The notes: a model not told the origin generated them from the sequence alone. 64,000 nt of DNA from Actinomycetota bacterium (GCA_026393035.1 JAPLAY010000062.1:26606-90605); one strand, 5' to 3'; shown: positions 49,895 to 61,738, numbered from the stretch's first letter. Numbers and translations: made by a program.

Positions 49895-51886
49895 GTGGCT
49901 AATATTTCGATTTCAGTAAACGGTGCAACGCAATCCGTTGACTCGGAAATTCGCCCTACCCAAATATTTGCCGAACAAAGTGAAATTGTGGTCTGCAAAG
50001 TAAATGGCGAGATGAAAGATTTATGGACCCAACTTTCTGATGGTGATGTAGTCGAAAGCATCAGTATTGATTCCCCTGAAGGACTTTCGGTTTTGCGTCA
50101 CTCAACTGCGCACGTTTTGGCACAAGCTGTTCAAGAAGTATTCCCGGAAACAAAATTAGGAATCGGGCCTCCGATTACTGATGGGTTCTACTATGACTTT
50201 GATCCACTAAAGCCCTTCAATCCAGATGATTTAGAGAAGCTTGAATCTGCAATGCGCAAGATTATTAAGGCCGGACAGAGATTTCGTCGGAGAGTTGTTA
50301 GCGACAAGGAAGCGTTGGCAGAACTTGCACACGAGCCTTTCAAATGTGAATTAATCGGTCTCAAATCGACTGCAGCGGATGATGAATCAAGCGTTGAAGT
50401 TGGTGCTGGTGAACTAACAATTTATGACAACCTGGGACGCGATGGTCAGCCAGCATGGAGCGATCTTTGCCGTGGCCCACATCTGCCTTCAACAAAACAT
50501 ATTCCAGCTTTTAAATTGATGCGTACAGCTGCTGCATATTGGCGCGGCTCTGAAAAGAATCCAATGTTGCAGAGAATTTATGGAACTGCGTGGCCATCTC
50601 AAGAAGCATTAGATGGCTATTTAAATTTGTTAGCTGAGGCCGAGAAGCGCGATCATCGTCGTCTTGGAACTGAGTTAGATCTATTTTCATTCCCTGAAGA
50701 AATTGGATCTGGACTTGCAGTCTTTCATCCGAAAGGCGGAATTGTTCGCCGTGCCATGGAAGATTACTCACGTCGTCGCCATGAAGAAGAGGATTATCAA
50801 TTCGTTTATTCACCGCATCTAACTAAAGCTGCGCTCTTCGAAACCTCAGGACATTTGCAGTGGTATTCCGAAGGCATGTACCCACCGATGATCATGGATG
50901 AAGAACTCCATGCGGATGGCACGATAAAGCGGGCTGGTCAAAAGTATTACATGAAGCCAATGAACTGCCCGTTCCACAACCTTATTTATAAGTCTTCATC
51001 ACGTTCTTATCGCGAATTGCCACTTCGCTTATTTGAATTTGGAACTGTTTATAGATATGAAAAATCAGGCGTTATCCATGGCTTAACTCGGGCACGTGGC
51101 TTTACTCAGGATGATGCGCACATTTATTGCACCAAAGATCAGATGCTGGATGAATTGGATAGCCTTCTAACTTTCGTTCTCAATTTACTCCGTGATTATG
51201 GCCTTGAAGATTTCTATCTCGAACTTTCAACTAGAAATCCTGGAAAATCGGTAGGTGCTGATGAGGATTGGGAAGCAGCTACTGAGGCGCTACGTGTTGC
51301 GGCAACAAAACAGAATCTGGAACTTGTTTTGGATCCAGAGGGCGCGGCCTTTTATGGCCCAAAGATTTCAGTGCAAGCAAAAGATGCAATTGGTAGGACT
51401 TGGCAGATGTCTACAATCCAAGTTGATTTCCAACTTCCACAACGTTTTGATTTGGAATACCAGGCATCAGATGGTTCTAGACAACAACCCGTAATGATTC
51501 ACCGCGCACTATTTGGATCAATCGAACGCTTCTTCGGAGTCCTTACCGAACACTATGCCGGTGCATTCCCACCATGGTTAGCGCCAGTTCAAGTTCGAGG
51601 GATTCCGGTAGCCGATACGTTTACGCCATATCTTGAAGAAGTTATCGCCAAGATGCGCAAGGCCGGAATCCGCGTAGATATTGATGCATCTGATGATCGC
51701 ATGCAGAAGAAAGTGCGCAGTGCGCAACTTGAAAAGATTCCGTTCATGATGATTGCGGGCGAAGAAGATGTAAATGCTGGCGCTGTATCTTTTAGGTATC
51801 GAAATGGCGAACAGAAAAATGGAATTTCAGTCGACGATGCAATCGCTGAAGTTTTAGCCGCGGTTTCTAATCGAATTCAGATCTAA
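49895..51886 (+). CDS. thrS: Threonyl-tRNA synthetase
   Basis: TGS and catalytic domains; [60 protein letters not shown]. Confidence 0.97.
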   Translation: MANISISVNGATQSVDSEIRPTQIFAEQSEIVVCKVNGEMKDLWTQLSDGDVVESISIDSPEGLSVLRHSTAHVLAQAVQEVFPETKLGIGPPITDGFYYDFDPLKPFNPDDLEKLESAMRKIIKAGQRFRRRVVSDKEALAELAHEPFKCELIGLKSTAADDESSVEVGAGELTIYDNLGRDGQPAWSDLCRGPHLPSTKHIPAFKLMRTAAAYWRGSEKNPMLQRIYGTAWPSQEALDGYLNLLAEAEKRDHRRLGTELDLFSFPEEIGSGLAVFHPKGGIVRRAMEDYSRRRHEEEDYQFVYSPHLTKAALFETSGHLQWYSEGMYPPMIMDEELHADGTIKRAGQKYYMKPMNCPFHNLIYKSSSRSYRELPLRLFEFGTVYRYEKSGVIHGLTRARGFTQDDAHIYCTKDQMLDELDSLLTFVLNLLRDYGLEDFYLELSTRNPGKSVGADEDWEAATEALRVAATKQNLELVLDPEGAAFYGPKISVQAKDAIGRTWQMSTIQVDFQLPQRFDLEYQASDGSRQQPVMIHRALFGSIERFFGVLTEHYAGAFPPWLAPVQVRGIPVADTFTPYLEEVIAKMRKAGIRVDIDASDDRMQKKVRSAQLEKIPFMMIAGEEDVNAGAVSFRYRNGEQKNGISVDDAIAEVLAAVSNRIQI

Positions 51887-51887
51887 A

Positions 51888-52421
51888 ATGAGCGATTCGC
51901 ATTTAAGCGGAGGCGCAGGAATGCCAGATCGGTGGCAACGACTGTGGGCCCCGCACCGTATGTCCTATCTGGAAGGCGAAAACAGACCGCTTCCGGGTAA
52001 TGAAATTGAATGCCCATTCTGCAGAATTCCTAAGTTGAGTGATGTTGATGGGTTAATTGTTGCAAGAGGTAGCGAAGCTTTCGTTGTTATGAATTTATAT
52101 CCTTATAACGCGGGGCACTTATTGATTTGCGCTAATCGCCATGTAGCAGATCTAACTGACTTAACAGCGAGTGAACGTAATGAAATCTTTGAACTCTCTG
52201 CACATGCAATGAAAGTCCTCCGCGAAGTTAGTGGGGCTGCTGGTTTCAATTTAGGAATGAACCAGGGCGCAGTCTCTGGCGCAGGAGTGGCGGAACACAT
52301 TCACCAACATGTAATTCCGAGATGGGCGGGAGATTCGAATTTCATGCCGCTTATTGGGCAGACAAAAGTTTTGCCTCAGCTGCTTAGTGAAACTAGAGCT
52401 GCGCTAGCCGCGGCTTGGTAA
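51888..52421 (+). CDS. HIT-domain protein (AP4A phosphorylase-like)
   Basis: ECPFCRIP, NLYPYNAGHLLICANRHVADL, HIHQHVIPRWAGDSNFMP. Confidence 0.95.
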   Translation: MSDSHLSGGAGMPDRWQRLWAPHRMSYLEGENRPLPGNEIECPFCRIPKLSDVDGLIVARGSEAFVVMNLYPYNAGHLLICANRHVADLTDLTASERNEIFELSAHAMKVLREVSGAAGFNLGMNQGAVSGAGVAEHIHQHVIPRWAGDSNFMPLIGQTKVLPQLLSETRAALAAAW

Positions 52422-52994
52422 ATTATTTAGCAAGTTAGCAATTTCAAAACTGCCAAGCCCATTGGCTGGAACAAATGGGAGTGCGGGGAAACTAAGTCCA
52501 TCTTGAAACCCAGTAGCACCATATTCTTCCAACTTTTCTAGAAATTCTTTGCGAAATTCAAAGACTAGAACTTTATGTTCAGGGTCGCTCTCTTTATCAG
52601 CGCGGATTGATCCTGAATAATCAGATAGTCGCAAAGAATCTAAATCAATTAGCGCACTTGGATTTCCATCGTCATCATGCAGTACTAAATATGGCGTGAT
52701 GACTTCATCGAGCATGCGACCTGCAATCGCACTCATGTCATCAAAATCAACTTCACCATTTGATAGTTCAGTAATAAGAACTAGTGATGGAATATAAAGT
52801 TCTCGGGCAGTTTGCCAAAGTTCAATGTTTTCAGGCGAGATGCCATCAATGGCACTTACTGTGAAAATTGCAACATCGCTCGCCTCTAGATCAACGGGAG
52901 CTAGCCCAAAGAATTGAGCAACTTCAACACTAGATTTTCCGAGTACCGATACCTGCAAATTGGGCTTAATTGGTGGGAAGATTTGGGTGCTCAC
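52404..52994 (-). CDS. EF-G-like degenerate GTPase-domain protein (pseudo-GTPase)
   Basis: SDVAIFTVSAIDGISPENIELWQTARELYIPSLVLITEL resembles EF-G 'VVSAVDGVQPQTETVWRQA...VPRI..VNK'; P-loop and NKxD absent. Confidence 0.5.
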   Translation of the reverse strand: MSTQIFPPIKPNLQVSVLGKSSVEVAQFFGLAPVDLEASDVAIFTVSAIDGISPENIELWQTARELYIPSLVLITELSNGEVDFDDMSAIAGRMLDEVITPYLVLHDDDGNPSALIDLDSLRLSDYSGSIRADKESDPEHKVLVFEFRKEFLEKLEEYGATGFQDGLSFPALPFVPANGLGSFEIANLLNNLPSRG

Positions 52995-53010
52995 GACTAC
53001 AAAGCCTACG

Positions 53011-53616
53011 ATGGGAAAGATGCTTCAGGAATCATTACGCGCCCCAGTCACCAGATTAATTACACCAATCTGTAGTGGCCTATTGCGTCTGGGAATTTCA
53101 GCCAACGCGGTGACAACAATTGGTGCACTAGGGACCATTATTTCTGCGCTCCTAACCTTTGTTAATGGTCGCTTTTTTCTAGGAACGCTTTTAATAGTTT
53201 TCTTCGTTCTCTTCGATTTATTGGATGGAACAATTGCGAGGTTGTCCCAGAAAGGTTCGAATCAATGGGGAGCGCTTTTGGACTCAACGCTAGATCGGTT
53301 AAGCGATGTCCTTATTCTCGGAAGTATTGCCTGGTATTTAATTGAAATAGAAGATCGCATTGCGCCGCTAGTTCTTATTGCTGCGGTACTTGGCTTCTTG
53401 ATTTCTTACATCAAAGCTCGCTCCGAGTCTTTAGGAATTCCTTGTGAAGGTGGTTTCGCCGAACGAACCGAGCGTCTGATAATTGTGCTGATAACAACAG
53501 GATTTTCTGGATTAGGTATCCCATATGTATTGGCAATTGGTTTCTGGGTCTTAACTCTGAGCAGTTTGCTAACAGTATTTCAACGGCTAGCGATTGTTTA
53601 TCGAGGCGCTGCGTGA
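53011..53616 (+). CDS. pgsA: CDP-alcohol phosphatidyltransferase (phosphatidylinositol phosphate synthase-like)
   Basis: FDLLDGTIARLSQKGSNQWGALLDSTLDRLSD (CDP-alcohol PT motif); start set at an internal Met, MLQESL at 53020 also possible. Confidence 0.92.
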   Translation: MGKMLQESLRAPVTRLITPICSGLLRLGISANAVTTIGALGTIISALLTFVNGRFFLGTLLIVFFVLFDLLDGTIARLSQKGSNQWGALLDSTLDRLSDVLILGSIAWYLIEIEDRIAPLVLIAAVLGFLISYIKARSESLGIPCEGGFAERTERLIIVLITTGFSGLGIPYVLAIGFWVLTLSSLLTVFQRLAIVYRGAA

Positions 53617-54488
53617 GTCAAAATTTAATCTATCTTGGATATAGCTTGGCTTGGAAAATAGTTCGTTTGCTTCCCGAGAAGTTTGCCTACAAATTGGCAG
53701 ACCGTTTCGCAGATTTGCTATATGGCAAGAATGGTAAAGGCGTATCAAGGTTACGTAGCAATTACCAAAGAATTCGCCCGGAATTGAATTCGGATCAATT
53801 GGAATTTCTGACCAATGCTGGAATGCGTTCATATCTCCGATATTGGTGTGACACCTTTAGATTTCCCGGTTGGGATAATGAAAGATTAGTTGCTACAACA
53901 GTTTGTGATAATGAAAATTTTCTGCGTGACGCGATTTTTGAGAAACGTGGTTGCATCGTGGCACTGCCACATGCGGGGAATTGGGATCATGCAGGTGCAT
54001 ATTTTTGCGCTACCGGAATTCCACTTACAACTGTGGCCGAACATCTCAAACCAGAAAAATTATTCCGTAAGTTTTTAGAATATCGAACTAAAATCGGCAT
54101 GGAAGTTCTAGATCTAGATTCACGGAGCATTGCGGTTCTTTCACAGAGGTTGCGGGCGGGAAAGTTAGTTGCATTAGTTGCAGATCGAGATTTATCGAAA
54201 AATGGAATTCCAGTTAAATTCTTCGGCGAGGGAGCACGGATGCCCGCGGGGCCAGCTCTACTTGCGATTCAGACGGGCGCAGATTTAATTACTGCTTATG
54301 TGAAATATGAAGGAGATGGAATTCGGATTATTTTTGAAGCACCAATTCCGGTGCCGAGTAGCGGTTCAACAAGTGAGAAAGCATCGGTAATGACACAAGT
54401 AATGGCCGATCGGTTTGCGAAACACATTTTGGCAAATACTGTTGATTGGCATATGTTGCAGCGAATTTGGATTGAAGAAAATGCGTAA
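53613..54488 (+). CDS. Phosphatidylinositol mannoside acyltransferase (LPLAT family)
   Basis: IVALPHAGNWDHAGAY (HX4D), VALVADRDLSKNGIPVKFFGEGARMPAGPALLA, gene context between pgsA and pimA. Confidence 0.92.
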   Translation: MSQNLIYLGYSLAWKIVRLLPEKFAYKLADRFADLLYGKNGKGVSRLRSNYQRIRPELNSDQLEFLTNAGMRSYLRYWCDTFRFPGWDNERLVATTVCDNENFLRDAIFEKRGCIVALPHAGNWDHAGAYFCATGIPLTTVAEHLKPEKLFRKFLEYRTKIGMEVLDLDSRSIAVLSQRLRAGKLVALVADRDLSKNGIPVKFFGEGARMPAGPALLAIQTGADLITAYVKYEGDGIRIIFEAPIPVPSSGSTSEKASVMTQVMADRFAKHILANTVDWHMLQRIWIEENA

Positions 54489-55653
54489 ATTAAAGATCGG
54501 TATCGTCTGTCCATATGGCTGGGATACGCCAGGTGGCGTACAGATACATATAAAGGAATTAACGCAGTGGCTAATTGCGAAGGGACATGAAGTTTCGGTG
54601 TTGGCACCGGTAACAACTGAAGATGAAAATATCGAACCCTGGGTTGTTTCTGCAGGTCGTCCGATTTCTATTCCATATAACGGAGCCGTAGCAAAAGTAA
54701 TTTTTGGACCACTCGCATCATCACGAGTTAAGCAATGGATTTCGGCAGGGGAGTTCGATTTATTGCATCTGCACGAACCTGCAATTCCTTCACTTTCGCT
54801 TCTCGCTGGTTGGGCTGGTGACGGACCAATGGTTGCCACATTCCATGCGGCAGCAAATTCACAGAAGGTTGCAAATGCAATTGGCACAATGTTGGATCCA
54901 TTAATCGAGCGGATTACTGCAAAGATTGCAGTAAGTGAAACCGCAAGGGACACTTTGAAAGATAGATTTCAAACTGAAGCTGTTGTGATTCCGAATGGAA
55001 TTGATACCAGTAAATTTAATGGCATCGGGATTCGCGCTGAGTGGGCATTGCCCAACACAATTGGATTTATCGGTCGCTTTGATGAACCACGTAAAGGATT
55101 AAGTGTTCTACTTGAAGCTATTCCAAAGATTGTTAATGAAATCCCTAACCTTAGGATTTTGATAGCCGGTCCGGGAGATAGTGCAGATTTTTCCAAAGAA
55201 GTTCCACCACAGATCCGTGATCGCGTCACGTTCTTAGGACGAATCTCTGAATTAGAGAAGGCGCAATTCTTTAAATCCATTTCACTTTACATTGCACCAA
55301 ATACTGGGGGCGAGTCCTTTGGAATCATTTTGGCAGAAGCTATGGCCGCGCGATCCGCGATTGTTGCTAGTGACCTCCCGGCATTTAAATCGCTATTAGA
55401 AGGCGGCAAGTCAGGTGAGATTTTTGCTTCTCAAGATTCCAGTGCACTCGCGCATGCGGTGATAGCTCTACTAAAAGATGAGAAACGTAGAGATGAGCTC
55501 GCAGAAGCTGGTCTAGCACGGTCACAGATATTTGATTGGAATACCGTAGGTGAACAGATTCTTTCAGTTTATGAGATGTCATTAGTAGGCAACACAAAAG
55601 TAAACTTGGCCTCAGAGAATCGTTTCTGGAATAGATTACGTTCTAATGATTGA
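54481..55653 (+). CDS. pimA: Phosphatidylinositol alpha-mannosyltransferase (GT4)
   Basis: KIGIVCPYGWDTPGGVQIHIKELTQWLIAKGHEVSVLAP, GRFDEPRKGLSVLLEA, PNTGGESFGIILAEAMA. Confidence 0.93.
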   Translation: MRKLKIGIVCPYGWDTPGGVQIHIKELTQWLIAKGHEVSVLAPVTTEDENIEPWVVSAGRPISIPYNGAVAKVIFGPLASSRVKQWISAGEFDLLHLHEPAIPSLSLLAGWAGDGPMVATFHAAANSQKVANAIGTMLDPLIERITAKIAVSETARDTLKDRFQTEAVVIPNGIDTSKFNGIGIRAEWALPNTIGFIGRFDEPRKGLSVLLEAIPKIVNEIPNLRILIAGPGDSADFSKEVPPQIRDRVTFLGRISELEKAQFFKSISLYIAPNTGGESFGIILAEAMAARSAIVASDLPAFKSLLEGGKSGEIFASQDSSALAHAVIALLKDEKRRDELAEAGLARSQIFDWNTVGEQILSVYEMSLVGNTKVNLASENRFWNRLRSND

Positions 55654-56152
55654 GAAAATTTTACTGATTGCTTTTGCGCTAGTTCTTTTTGGTTGGTATT
55701 TATCAGCGCTGGCTTCAAGGCTAGATGCACTTCATCATCGAGTGGAAACTTCGTGGGCTCATTTGGATGCGCTCCTACAGAAGCGCGCATCGATCGCACT
55801 CGAAATTGCACTGTCCAAAGGTGTTGACGCTGCGACTAGTTTGGTTTTAACGGCAGCTGCTTATCAAGCGCGTGAAGCAAATATTGTTGAACGAAGTGAT
55901 GCCGAGATTGCACTTTCGCAGAGTTTGGAACTGATTTTAAGTGATGAAGATTCGACTCCAAGTGGGATCGACACTGCACTATTGGATTCACTGAAATCGT
56001 TGACCGAAAAGATTTCCGTTGGAATTACGATTCATATTGAAGCCATAACGAGCGCACGACACTTGCGGAGCCGTTCAATCTTTAGAATTTTTAGATTGGC
56101 CGGACATGCACCACTTCCAATGCGGTATTCATTTGAGGATGATATTTTGTGA
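55646..56152 (+). CDS. LemA-like small membrane-anchored helical protein
   Basis: N-terminal TM, RLDALHHRVETSWAHLDALLQKRASIALEIA; located after pimA. Confidence 0.6.
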   Translation: MIEKILLIAFALVLFGWYLSALASRLDALHHRVETSWAHLDALLQKRASIALEIALSKGVDAATSLVLTAAAYQAREANIVERSDAEIALSQSLELILSDEDSTPSGIDTALLDSLKSLTEKISVGITIHIEAITSARHLRSRSIFRIFRLAGHAPLPMRYSFEDDIL

Positions 56153-57177
56153 GTAAATTTAAGAAGGTCATAGCCGGTGTATCACTGTTGATCGTTTTAA
56201 GTTCCTGTGCAACACCTTCAAGTATCGTTAAGAAGGTTACTGGCAAGAACGTGGAACGAAATATTTTAAGTAATTTGCCGGGCAGAAACGGCCCAGTACT
56301 TGCAGTGAAAATTGATGACACGCCACCCGCACATCCGCAAGTAGGTCTAGCTAAAGCCGATGTTGTCTACATTGAACAGGTTGAAGGTGGCTTAACTCGT
56401 TTAGCTGCAATTTTTACAAATGAATTACCACCGTTAATTGGCCCAGTACGGTCAGCGAGAATCAGTGATATCGAAATTCTTGCGCAATATGGTCGAGTTG
56501 GATTTGCTTATAGTGGTGCGCAAACAAAGATGCGACCAGTATTAGCTGCAGCAAATTTGCAAAACATTAGCGCAGAGATAAATCCACCAACGATTTATCA
56601 GACCGATCAAAATCGCAACGCTCCCACAAATATGATGTTGGACGCTAAGGCGCTGCTGAAAAAAACTATTGATGATGAAGGCAAGAAGATAGATAACGTA
56701 CGCTCTGTTGGTTGGCAATTTGGAAAAGTTTCGCAGGCCGCAAAGAGGATTGAAGGAGTTTCCTTTAAGTGGCCGGCTTCGCGATATAGCGCGGTCTGGT
56801 CGAAAACGGAGAAGCGTTGGCTACTTTCGTATGATGGAAAACCCAACTTAGATTCTGATGGTCGACAACTTGGTGGCGCTAATTTAGTTATACAGAAAGT
56901 TTCGATAACCAATTCGATTTACCATGACAAAGTCGGTGGAATCACTCCCTTTAGTAATACCGTCGGATCAGGTACTGGATATTTATTACGTGATGGCAAA
57001 GTAGTAGCAATAAATTGGCAAAGGCCAAGTGCTGAAGTTGGAACTATTTGGACCTTGGCCGATGGCAGCGTGGCAAATTTTGCTGATGGCCAGGTATGGA
57101 TTGCGCTGACCGACAATGAGCCAGCCTTCACTCATCCAGCGCCAACCCCGAGTGCGAAGGCATCAAAGTCAAAGTAG
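56149..57177 (+). CDS. DUF3048-type lipoprotein (YerB-like)
   Basis: Lipobox [58 protein letters not shown] start. Confidence 0.88.
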   Translation: MSKFKKVIAGVSLLIVLSSCATPSSIVKKVTGKNVERNILSNLPGRNGPVLAVKIDDTPPAHPQVGLAKADVVYIEQVEGGLTRLAAIFTNELPPLIGPVRSARISDIEILAQYGRVGFAYSGAQTKMRPVLAAANLQNISAEINPPTIYQTDQNRNAPTNMMLDAKALLKKTIDDEGKKIDNVRSVGWQFGKVSQAAKRIEGVSFKWPASRYSAVWSKTEKRWLLSYDGKPNLDSDGRQLGGANLVIQKVSITNSIYHDKVGGITPFSNTVGSGTGYLLRDGKVVAINWQRPSAEVGTIWTLADGSVANFADGQVWIALTDNEPAFTHPAPTPSAKASKSK

Positions 57178-57235
57178 ACTAACCCCAAGAGTTTGCCCGA
57201 ACCTTTTCACGATAAGAAAATCACAGGAGAAGTTG

Positions 57236-58135
57236 ATGTCAAAGAGCAACGAAGCACAAGTAGGTAGTGCGCGCGTAAAGCGCGGAATGGCAGAAATGCT
57301 TAAGGGTGGCGTCATCATGGATGTCGTCAATGTTGAGCAAGCCAAGATTGCCGAAGATGCTGGTGCTGTTGCAGTGATGGCCCTAGAACGAGTACCTGCA
57401 GACATTCGCGCGCAAGGTGGCGTTTCGCGTATGTCTGATCCAGACATGATTGAAAAAATTCAAGCGGCAGTTTCAATTCCCGTAATGGCAAAAGTTCGCA
57501 TCGGACATTTTGCTGAAGCTCAAATTCTGCAGACTTTAAACGTTGATTACATAGATGAATCAGAAGTACTTACTCCAGCTGATTATGAACACCATATTGA
57601 TAAGTGGAATTTCACAATTCCTTTCGTCTGCGGTGCAACCAATTTAGGTGAGGCACTTCGTCGCATCAGTGAAGGCGCAGCAATGATTCGCTCTAAGGGT
57701 GAAGCTGGAACTGGCGATGTTTCAAATGCAACAACACATATGCGCAAAATAGGTGGCGAAATTCGTCGACTATCTTCAATGCGCGAAGATGAACTTTATG
57801 TGGCTGCTAAGGAACTGCAAGCACCATACGCACTAGTTAAGGAGGTTGCTGAAACTGGCAAGCTCCCTGTGGTTCTATTCACAGCAGGTGGAATTGCAAC
57901 TCCTGCAGATGCAGCGATGATGATGCAACTTGGCGCAGATGGTGTTTTCATCGGTTCCGGAATTTTCAAATCTGGTGATGCTGCAAAGCGTGCAGCTGCA
58001 TGCGTTAAGGCAACCACCTATTACAGCGATGCAAAAATTGTTGCTGAAGCATCTCGCGGCTTAGGTGAAGCAATGGTTGGAATCAACGTTGCAGATATTC
58101 CAGTTCCACATCGATTGGCTGAGCGGGGCTGGTAA
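57236..58135 (+). CDS. pdxS: Pyridoxal 5'-phosphate synthase subunit PdxS
   Basis: [55 protein letters not shown]; start set at ATG 57236. Confidence 0.97.
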   Translation: MSKSNEAQVGSARVKRGMAEMLKGGVIMDVVNVEQAKIAEDAGAVAVMALERVPADIRAQGGVSRMSDPDMIEKIQAAVSIPVMAKVRIGHFAEAQILQTLNVDYIDESEVLTPADYEHHIDKWNFTIPFVCGATNLGEALRRISEGAAMIRSKGEAGTGDVSNATTHMRKIGGEIRRLSSMREDELYVAAKELQAPYALVKEVAETGKLPVVLFTAGGIATPADAAMMMQLGADGVFIGSGIFKSGDAAKRAAACVKATTYYSDAKIVAEASRGLGEAMVGINVADIPVPHRLAERGW

Positions 58136-58137
58136 AT

Positions 58138-58728
58138 ATGAACGTTGGAGTCTTAGCGCTCCAAGGTGATTTTCGCGAACATCTACTAGCACTTGGTGAA
58201 TGTGGAGTTTCCGGAAAATTAGTTAAAACCGCTGCAGAAATTGCTCAGGTTGATGCCTTGGTTATCCCAGGTGGTGAATCCACAACCATTTATAAATTGG
58301 CGAAGGCCTTTGATCTATTTGAACTTATCTCAAAGCGAATTGCAGATGGCATGCCCACTTATGGATCGTGCGCTGGAATGATTCTTGTTAGCAAATCAAT
58401 TGTGGATCCCGCTTCGGGGCAAGAAACATTTGGTGGAATAGATATGCAAGTTCGGAGAAATGCCTTTGGGCGGCAGACCGAATCTTTCGAAGTAGATCTA
58501 GATTTCAAGGGGATTACCGGCAAGCAATTTCGCGGAGTTTTTATCCGAGCACCTTGGGTTGAAAGTTATGGAGCTGGGGTAGAAGTGTTAGCCAGTGTGG
58601 AAATTGCAGGCGGAACCCACCCAGTTGCGGTTTCAAGCGGGAAAGTCCTGGCTACCGCCTTTCATCCAGAGTTAACGGGCGATAATCGCGTTCATCGTTT
58701 TTTCATAGAAGAGCTTTGTAAAAAGTAA
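58138..58728 (+). CDS. pdxT: Pyridoxal 5'-phosphate synthase glutaminase subunit PdxT
   Basis: VGVLALQGDFREHL, IPGGESTTIYKLA, GSCAGMILV, TAFHPELTGD. Confidence 0.97.
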   Translation: MNVGVLALQGDFREHLLALGECGVSGKLVKTAAEIAQVDALVIPGGESTTIYKLAKAFDLFELISKRIADGMPTYGSCAGMILVSKSIVDPASGQETFGGIDMQVRRNAFGRQTESFEVDLDFKGITGKQFRGVFIRAPWVESYGAGVEVLASVEIAGGTHPVAVSSGKVLATAFHPELTGDNRVHRFFIEELCKK

Positions 58729-58770
58729 TTCAAGTTAAACTGCCGTAATTGATTAATAGGAGGTTCGACC

Positions 58771-59520
58771 GTGTCAGGCCATTCCAAGTGGGCAACGACG
58801 AAGCACAAGAAGGCGATTATTGATTCGCGCCGTGCGAAAAATTTTGCAAAATTGATTAAAGGTATTGAGGTAGCGGCACGAAACGGTGGCGCGGATATTT
58901 CTGGAAACCCAACGCTATTCGATGCAATCGCAAAAGCTAAAAAGGCCTCAATGCCGGCCGACAATATTGATCGCGCAGTTAAACGAGGTGCCGGCCTAGA
59001 ATCTGGTGGCGCTGATTGGCAGACGATTATGTATGAGGGCTACGGGCCAAATGGTGTTGCGTTAATGATTGAATGTTTATCTGACAATCGAAATCGTGCG
59101 GCTTCCGAAGTTCGCGTTGCTGTTACCAGAAATGGTGGAACGATGGCTGACCCTGGTTCGGTTTCCTATATGTTTAATCGTAAAGGCGTAGTAATTGTTA
59201 CAAAAGCTTCTGGTATTACCGAAGATAAGATTTTGGAGCACGTTCTAGACGCTGGTGCTGAAGATGTGACTGATCTCGGTGAATCATTTGAAATCGTAAG
59301 TGAACCAAGTGATTTGGTTGCGGTTAGAACTGCTCTGCAAAGCGCAGGTATCGATTACGAGTCTGCTGATACTTCCTTCCTACCTTCAGTTTCGGTTCCA
59401 TTAGATGCCGAAGGAGCGCTGAAAGTTTTTGCGCTAATTGATGCAATTGAAGAATTAGATGACGTGCAGAACGTCTTCGGAAACTTCGATGTATCAGATG
59501 AGGTAATGGCTAGCCTTTAA
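58771..59520 (+). CDS. yebC: YebC/PmpR-family DNA-binding/translation regulatory protein
   Basis: [37 protein letters not shown]. Confidence 0.96.
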   Translation: MSGHSKWATTKHKKAIIDSRRAKNFAKLIKGIEVAARNGGADISGNPTLFDAIAKAKKASMPADNIDRAVKRGAGLESGGADWQTIMYEGYGPNGVALMIECLSDNRNRAASEVRVAVTRNGGTMADPGSVSYMFNRKGVVIVTKASGITEDKILEHVLDAGAEDVTDLGESFEIVSEPSDLVAVRTALQSAGIDYESADTSFLPSVSVPLDAEGALKVFALIDAIEELDDVQNVFGNFDVSDEVMASL

Positions 59521-59521
59521 G

Positions 59522-60058
59522 ATGCGAGTTCTAGGGGTCGATCCTGGTTTAACAAGATGCGGCTTAGGAATTGTCGAAAATGGAAGTTCGCAAAAATTGG
59601 TAATGGTCGGTGTCGGCGTTATCACCACTCCTTCTGAGTTAGAACTTTCACAGAGATTGCTTGCCCTTGAAACTGAATTGATTTCTTGGATTAAAGAGTT
59701 CAAACCTGATGTGGTTGCAGTCGAGCGAGTTTTTTCTCAACTCAATATTCGTACTGCAATGTCCACCGGACAAGCTGCAGGCGTTGCACTTCTAATTGCA
59801 GCTAGATCTGGAATTCCAGTCGCGATGCATACGCCAACCGAAGTTAAGGCGGCAGTAACTGGTTCTGGCCGCGCAGATAAGAAGCAGGTGGCACTTATGG
59901 TGCAAAAATTGTTATCTTTAAAAGAAATTCCAAAACCCGTGGACAGTACCGACGCACTTGCACTTGCCATCTGCCATCATTGGCGCGGTGCCGGTAACGC
60001 GCGAGTCGAAGCCGCAGTGGCTAAAGAGAGAGCGCGTTTAAAGAAAGCGACAAAGTGA
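59522..60058 (+). CDS. ruvC: Holliday junction resolvase RuvC
   Basis: [41 protein letters not shown]. Confidence 0.97.
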   Translation: MRVLGVDPGLTRCGLGIVENGSSQKLVMVGVGVITTPSELELSQRLLALETELISWIKEFKPDVVAVERVFSQLNIRTAMSTGQAAGVALLIAARSGIPVAMHTPTEVKAAVTGSGRADKKQVALMVQKLLSLKEIPKPVDSTDALALAICHHWRGAGNARVEAAVAKERARLKKATK

Positions 60059-60660
60059 TGATTGCCTCAGTTTCTGGAGTTGTGAAAGCAACAACCCTTA
60101 GTTCTGCCGTGATTGAAGTTGGTGGTGTAGGACTGCAGGTTTCGCTTCCGGCAAGATTTGCGGCTTCGCTAACCGTAGGAACTCAAGCCGAAATTTTCAC
60201 AACTTTAGTTGTACGCGAGGATTCATTAACACTATTTGGTTTCGATCGTGCAAGTTCTCGAGACTTTTTTGAACTTCTGCAAACTGTAAGTGGAATTGGA
60301 CCAAAGGTCGCGCAATCAGCGCTTTCAATTTATGAACCGGAAGAGATTGCTAGCGCCATTTCCAGCGAAAACTCTGGCGCACTTGAGCGGATTCCTGGCT
60401 TAGGCAAGAAGGGCGCACAACGAGCAGTTCTTGAGTTAAAGGAGAAAGTTTCAGCACTTTCACTGTTGCAAAAACCATCAAACCTGAGCAAAGCAAATTG
60501 GCGCAATCAACTTTCTAGTGCGCTCATTGGACTTGGATTTACCGCACGAGATGCGCAGACAACAATCGATGCAGTTTCAAATGAATTAGGCGCCAAAGCA
60601 GATACAACTGATATTTCGCAGCTTCTAAAACTAGCGCTTCAAAATCAGGGTCGTGGTTAA
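60055..60660 (+). CDS. ruvA: Holliday junction DNA helicase subunit RuvA
   Basis: [44 protein letters not shown]. Confidence 0.97.
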   Translation: MMIASVSGVVKATTLSSAVIEVGGVGLQVSLPARFAASLTVGTQAEIFTTLVVREDSLTLFGFDRASSRDFFELLQTVSGIGPKVAQSALSIYEPEEIASAISSENSGALERIPGLGKKGAQRAVLELKEKVSALSLLQKPSNLSKANWRNQLSSALIGLGFTARDAQTTIDAVSNELGAKADTTDISQLLKLALQNQGRG

Positions 60661-60662
60661 AC

Positions 60663-61727
60663 ATGAGCGATGAAAAGCGAATTATTGAAACTGGAGCAGA
60701 TGAATTAGAGAGATCGCAAGAGTTAGCACTTCGCCCCAAGACTCTTAATGAATTTGTCGGCCAGAAGCGAGTAGCGGACCAATTGGATTTATTGCTTTCG
60801 GCTGCACGTAATAGAAATAGTCCAGCGGATCACGTTCTACTTTCTGGCCCTCCGGGATTGGGTAAAACAACTCTTGCAATGATTATTGCCTCAGAGATGG
60901 GTGCACCGATTCGCATAACAAGTGGTCCTGCAATCCAGCATGCCGGAGATTTAGCTTCAATTCTTTCATCCTTAGTTGAAGGTGAAATTCTTTTTCTAGA
61001 TGAAATTCATAGAATGTCTAGACCTGCTGAAGAACTTCTCTATTTGGCTATGGAAGATTTTCGAGTAGATGTAATTGTTGGGAAAGGCGCAGGCGCAACC
61101 GCAATTCCACTTGAACTTCCACATTTCACACTTGTGGGCGCGACGACTCGTGCGGGATTACTTCCAAGTCCACTACGTGATCGTTTTGGTTTTACCGCAC
61201 AGTTAGATTTCTATGAAGATAAAGAGTTATCGGTAATTGTTGCGAGAAGCGCAGATTTGCTTGGCGTAAAAATAGATCAAGCAGCTATTACAGAGTTAGG
61301 TTCCAGATCAAGAGGAACACCTCGCGTTGCAAATCGATTGCTCCGAAGAGTTCGGGATTATGCCCAAGTGCATGGCGATGGAAACGTTGGAATCAAAGAG
61401 GCAAAAGCGGCGCTTGAAATGTATGAAGTTGATGCCATTGGGTTAGATCGTTTAGATCAAAGTGTTTTAGAAGCGCTGGTAAAGAGATTTAATGGGGGAC
61501 CCGTTGGTATTTCCACGTTGGCCATGGCTATCGGCGAGGAGGCCGAGACTATTGAATCCTTGGCTGAGCCATTCTTAGTTCGGATGGGATTTATCTCACG
61601 AACTCCGCGAGGACGTATCGCAACTGCTTCCGGATTCGAGCATTTAGGCATGAAAGCGCCAATTGGGGCCTCAGATTTGCTGCCGAACGCTATTAGCATT
61701 TTCGACACACCCGCTTCAGATGCCTAG
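60663..61727 (+). CDS. ruvB: Holliday junction DNA helicase RuvB
   Basis: [50 protein letters not shown]. Confidence 0.98.
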   Translation: MSDEKRIIETGADELERSQELALRPKTLNEFVGQKRVADQLDLLLSAARNRNSPADHVLLSGPPGLGKTTLAMIIASEMGAPIRITSGPAIQHAGDLASILSSLVEGEILFLDEIHRMSRPAEELLYLAMEDFRVDVIVGKGAGATAIPLELPHFTLVGATTRAGLLPSPLRDRFGFTAQLDFYEDKELSVIVARSADLLGVKIDQAAITELGSRSRGTPRVANRLLRRVRDYAQVHGDGNVGIKEAKAALEMYEVDAIGLDRLDQSVLEALVKRFNGGPVGISTLAMAIGEEAETIESLAEPFLVRMGFISRTPRGRIATASGFEHLGMKAPIGASDLLPNAISIFDTPASDA

Positions 61728-61738
61728 ACTTGCGTCTC

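Noticed and set aside
49850-49895. Possible T-box upstream of thrS
   Set aside because: thrS starts 4 nt after the pabBC stop; there is no leader to hold a T-box.
54366-54953. 195-aa minus-strand ORF opposite the PIM acyltransferase/pimA
   Set aside because: Antisense artefact of strongly supported coding genes.
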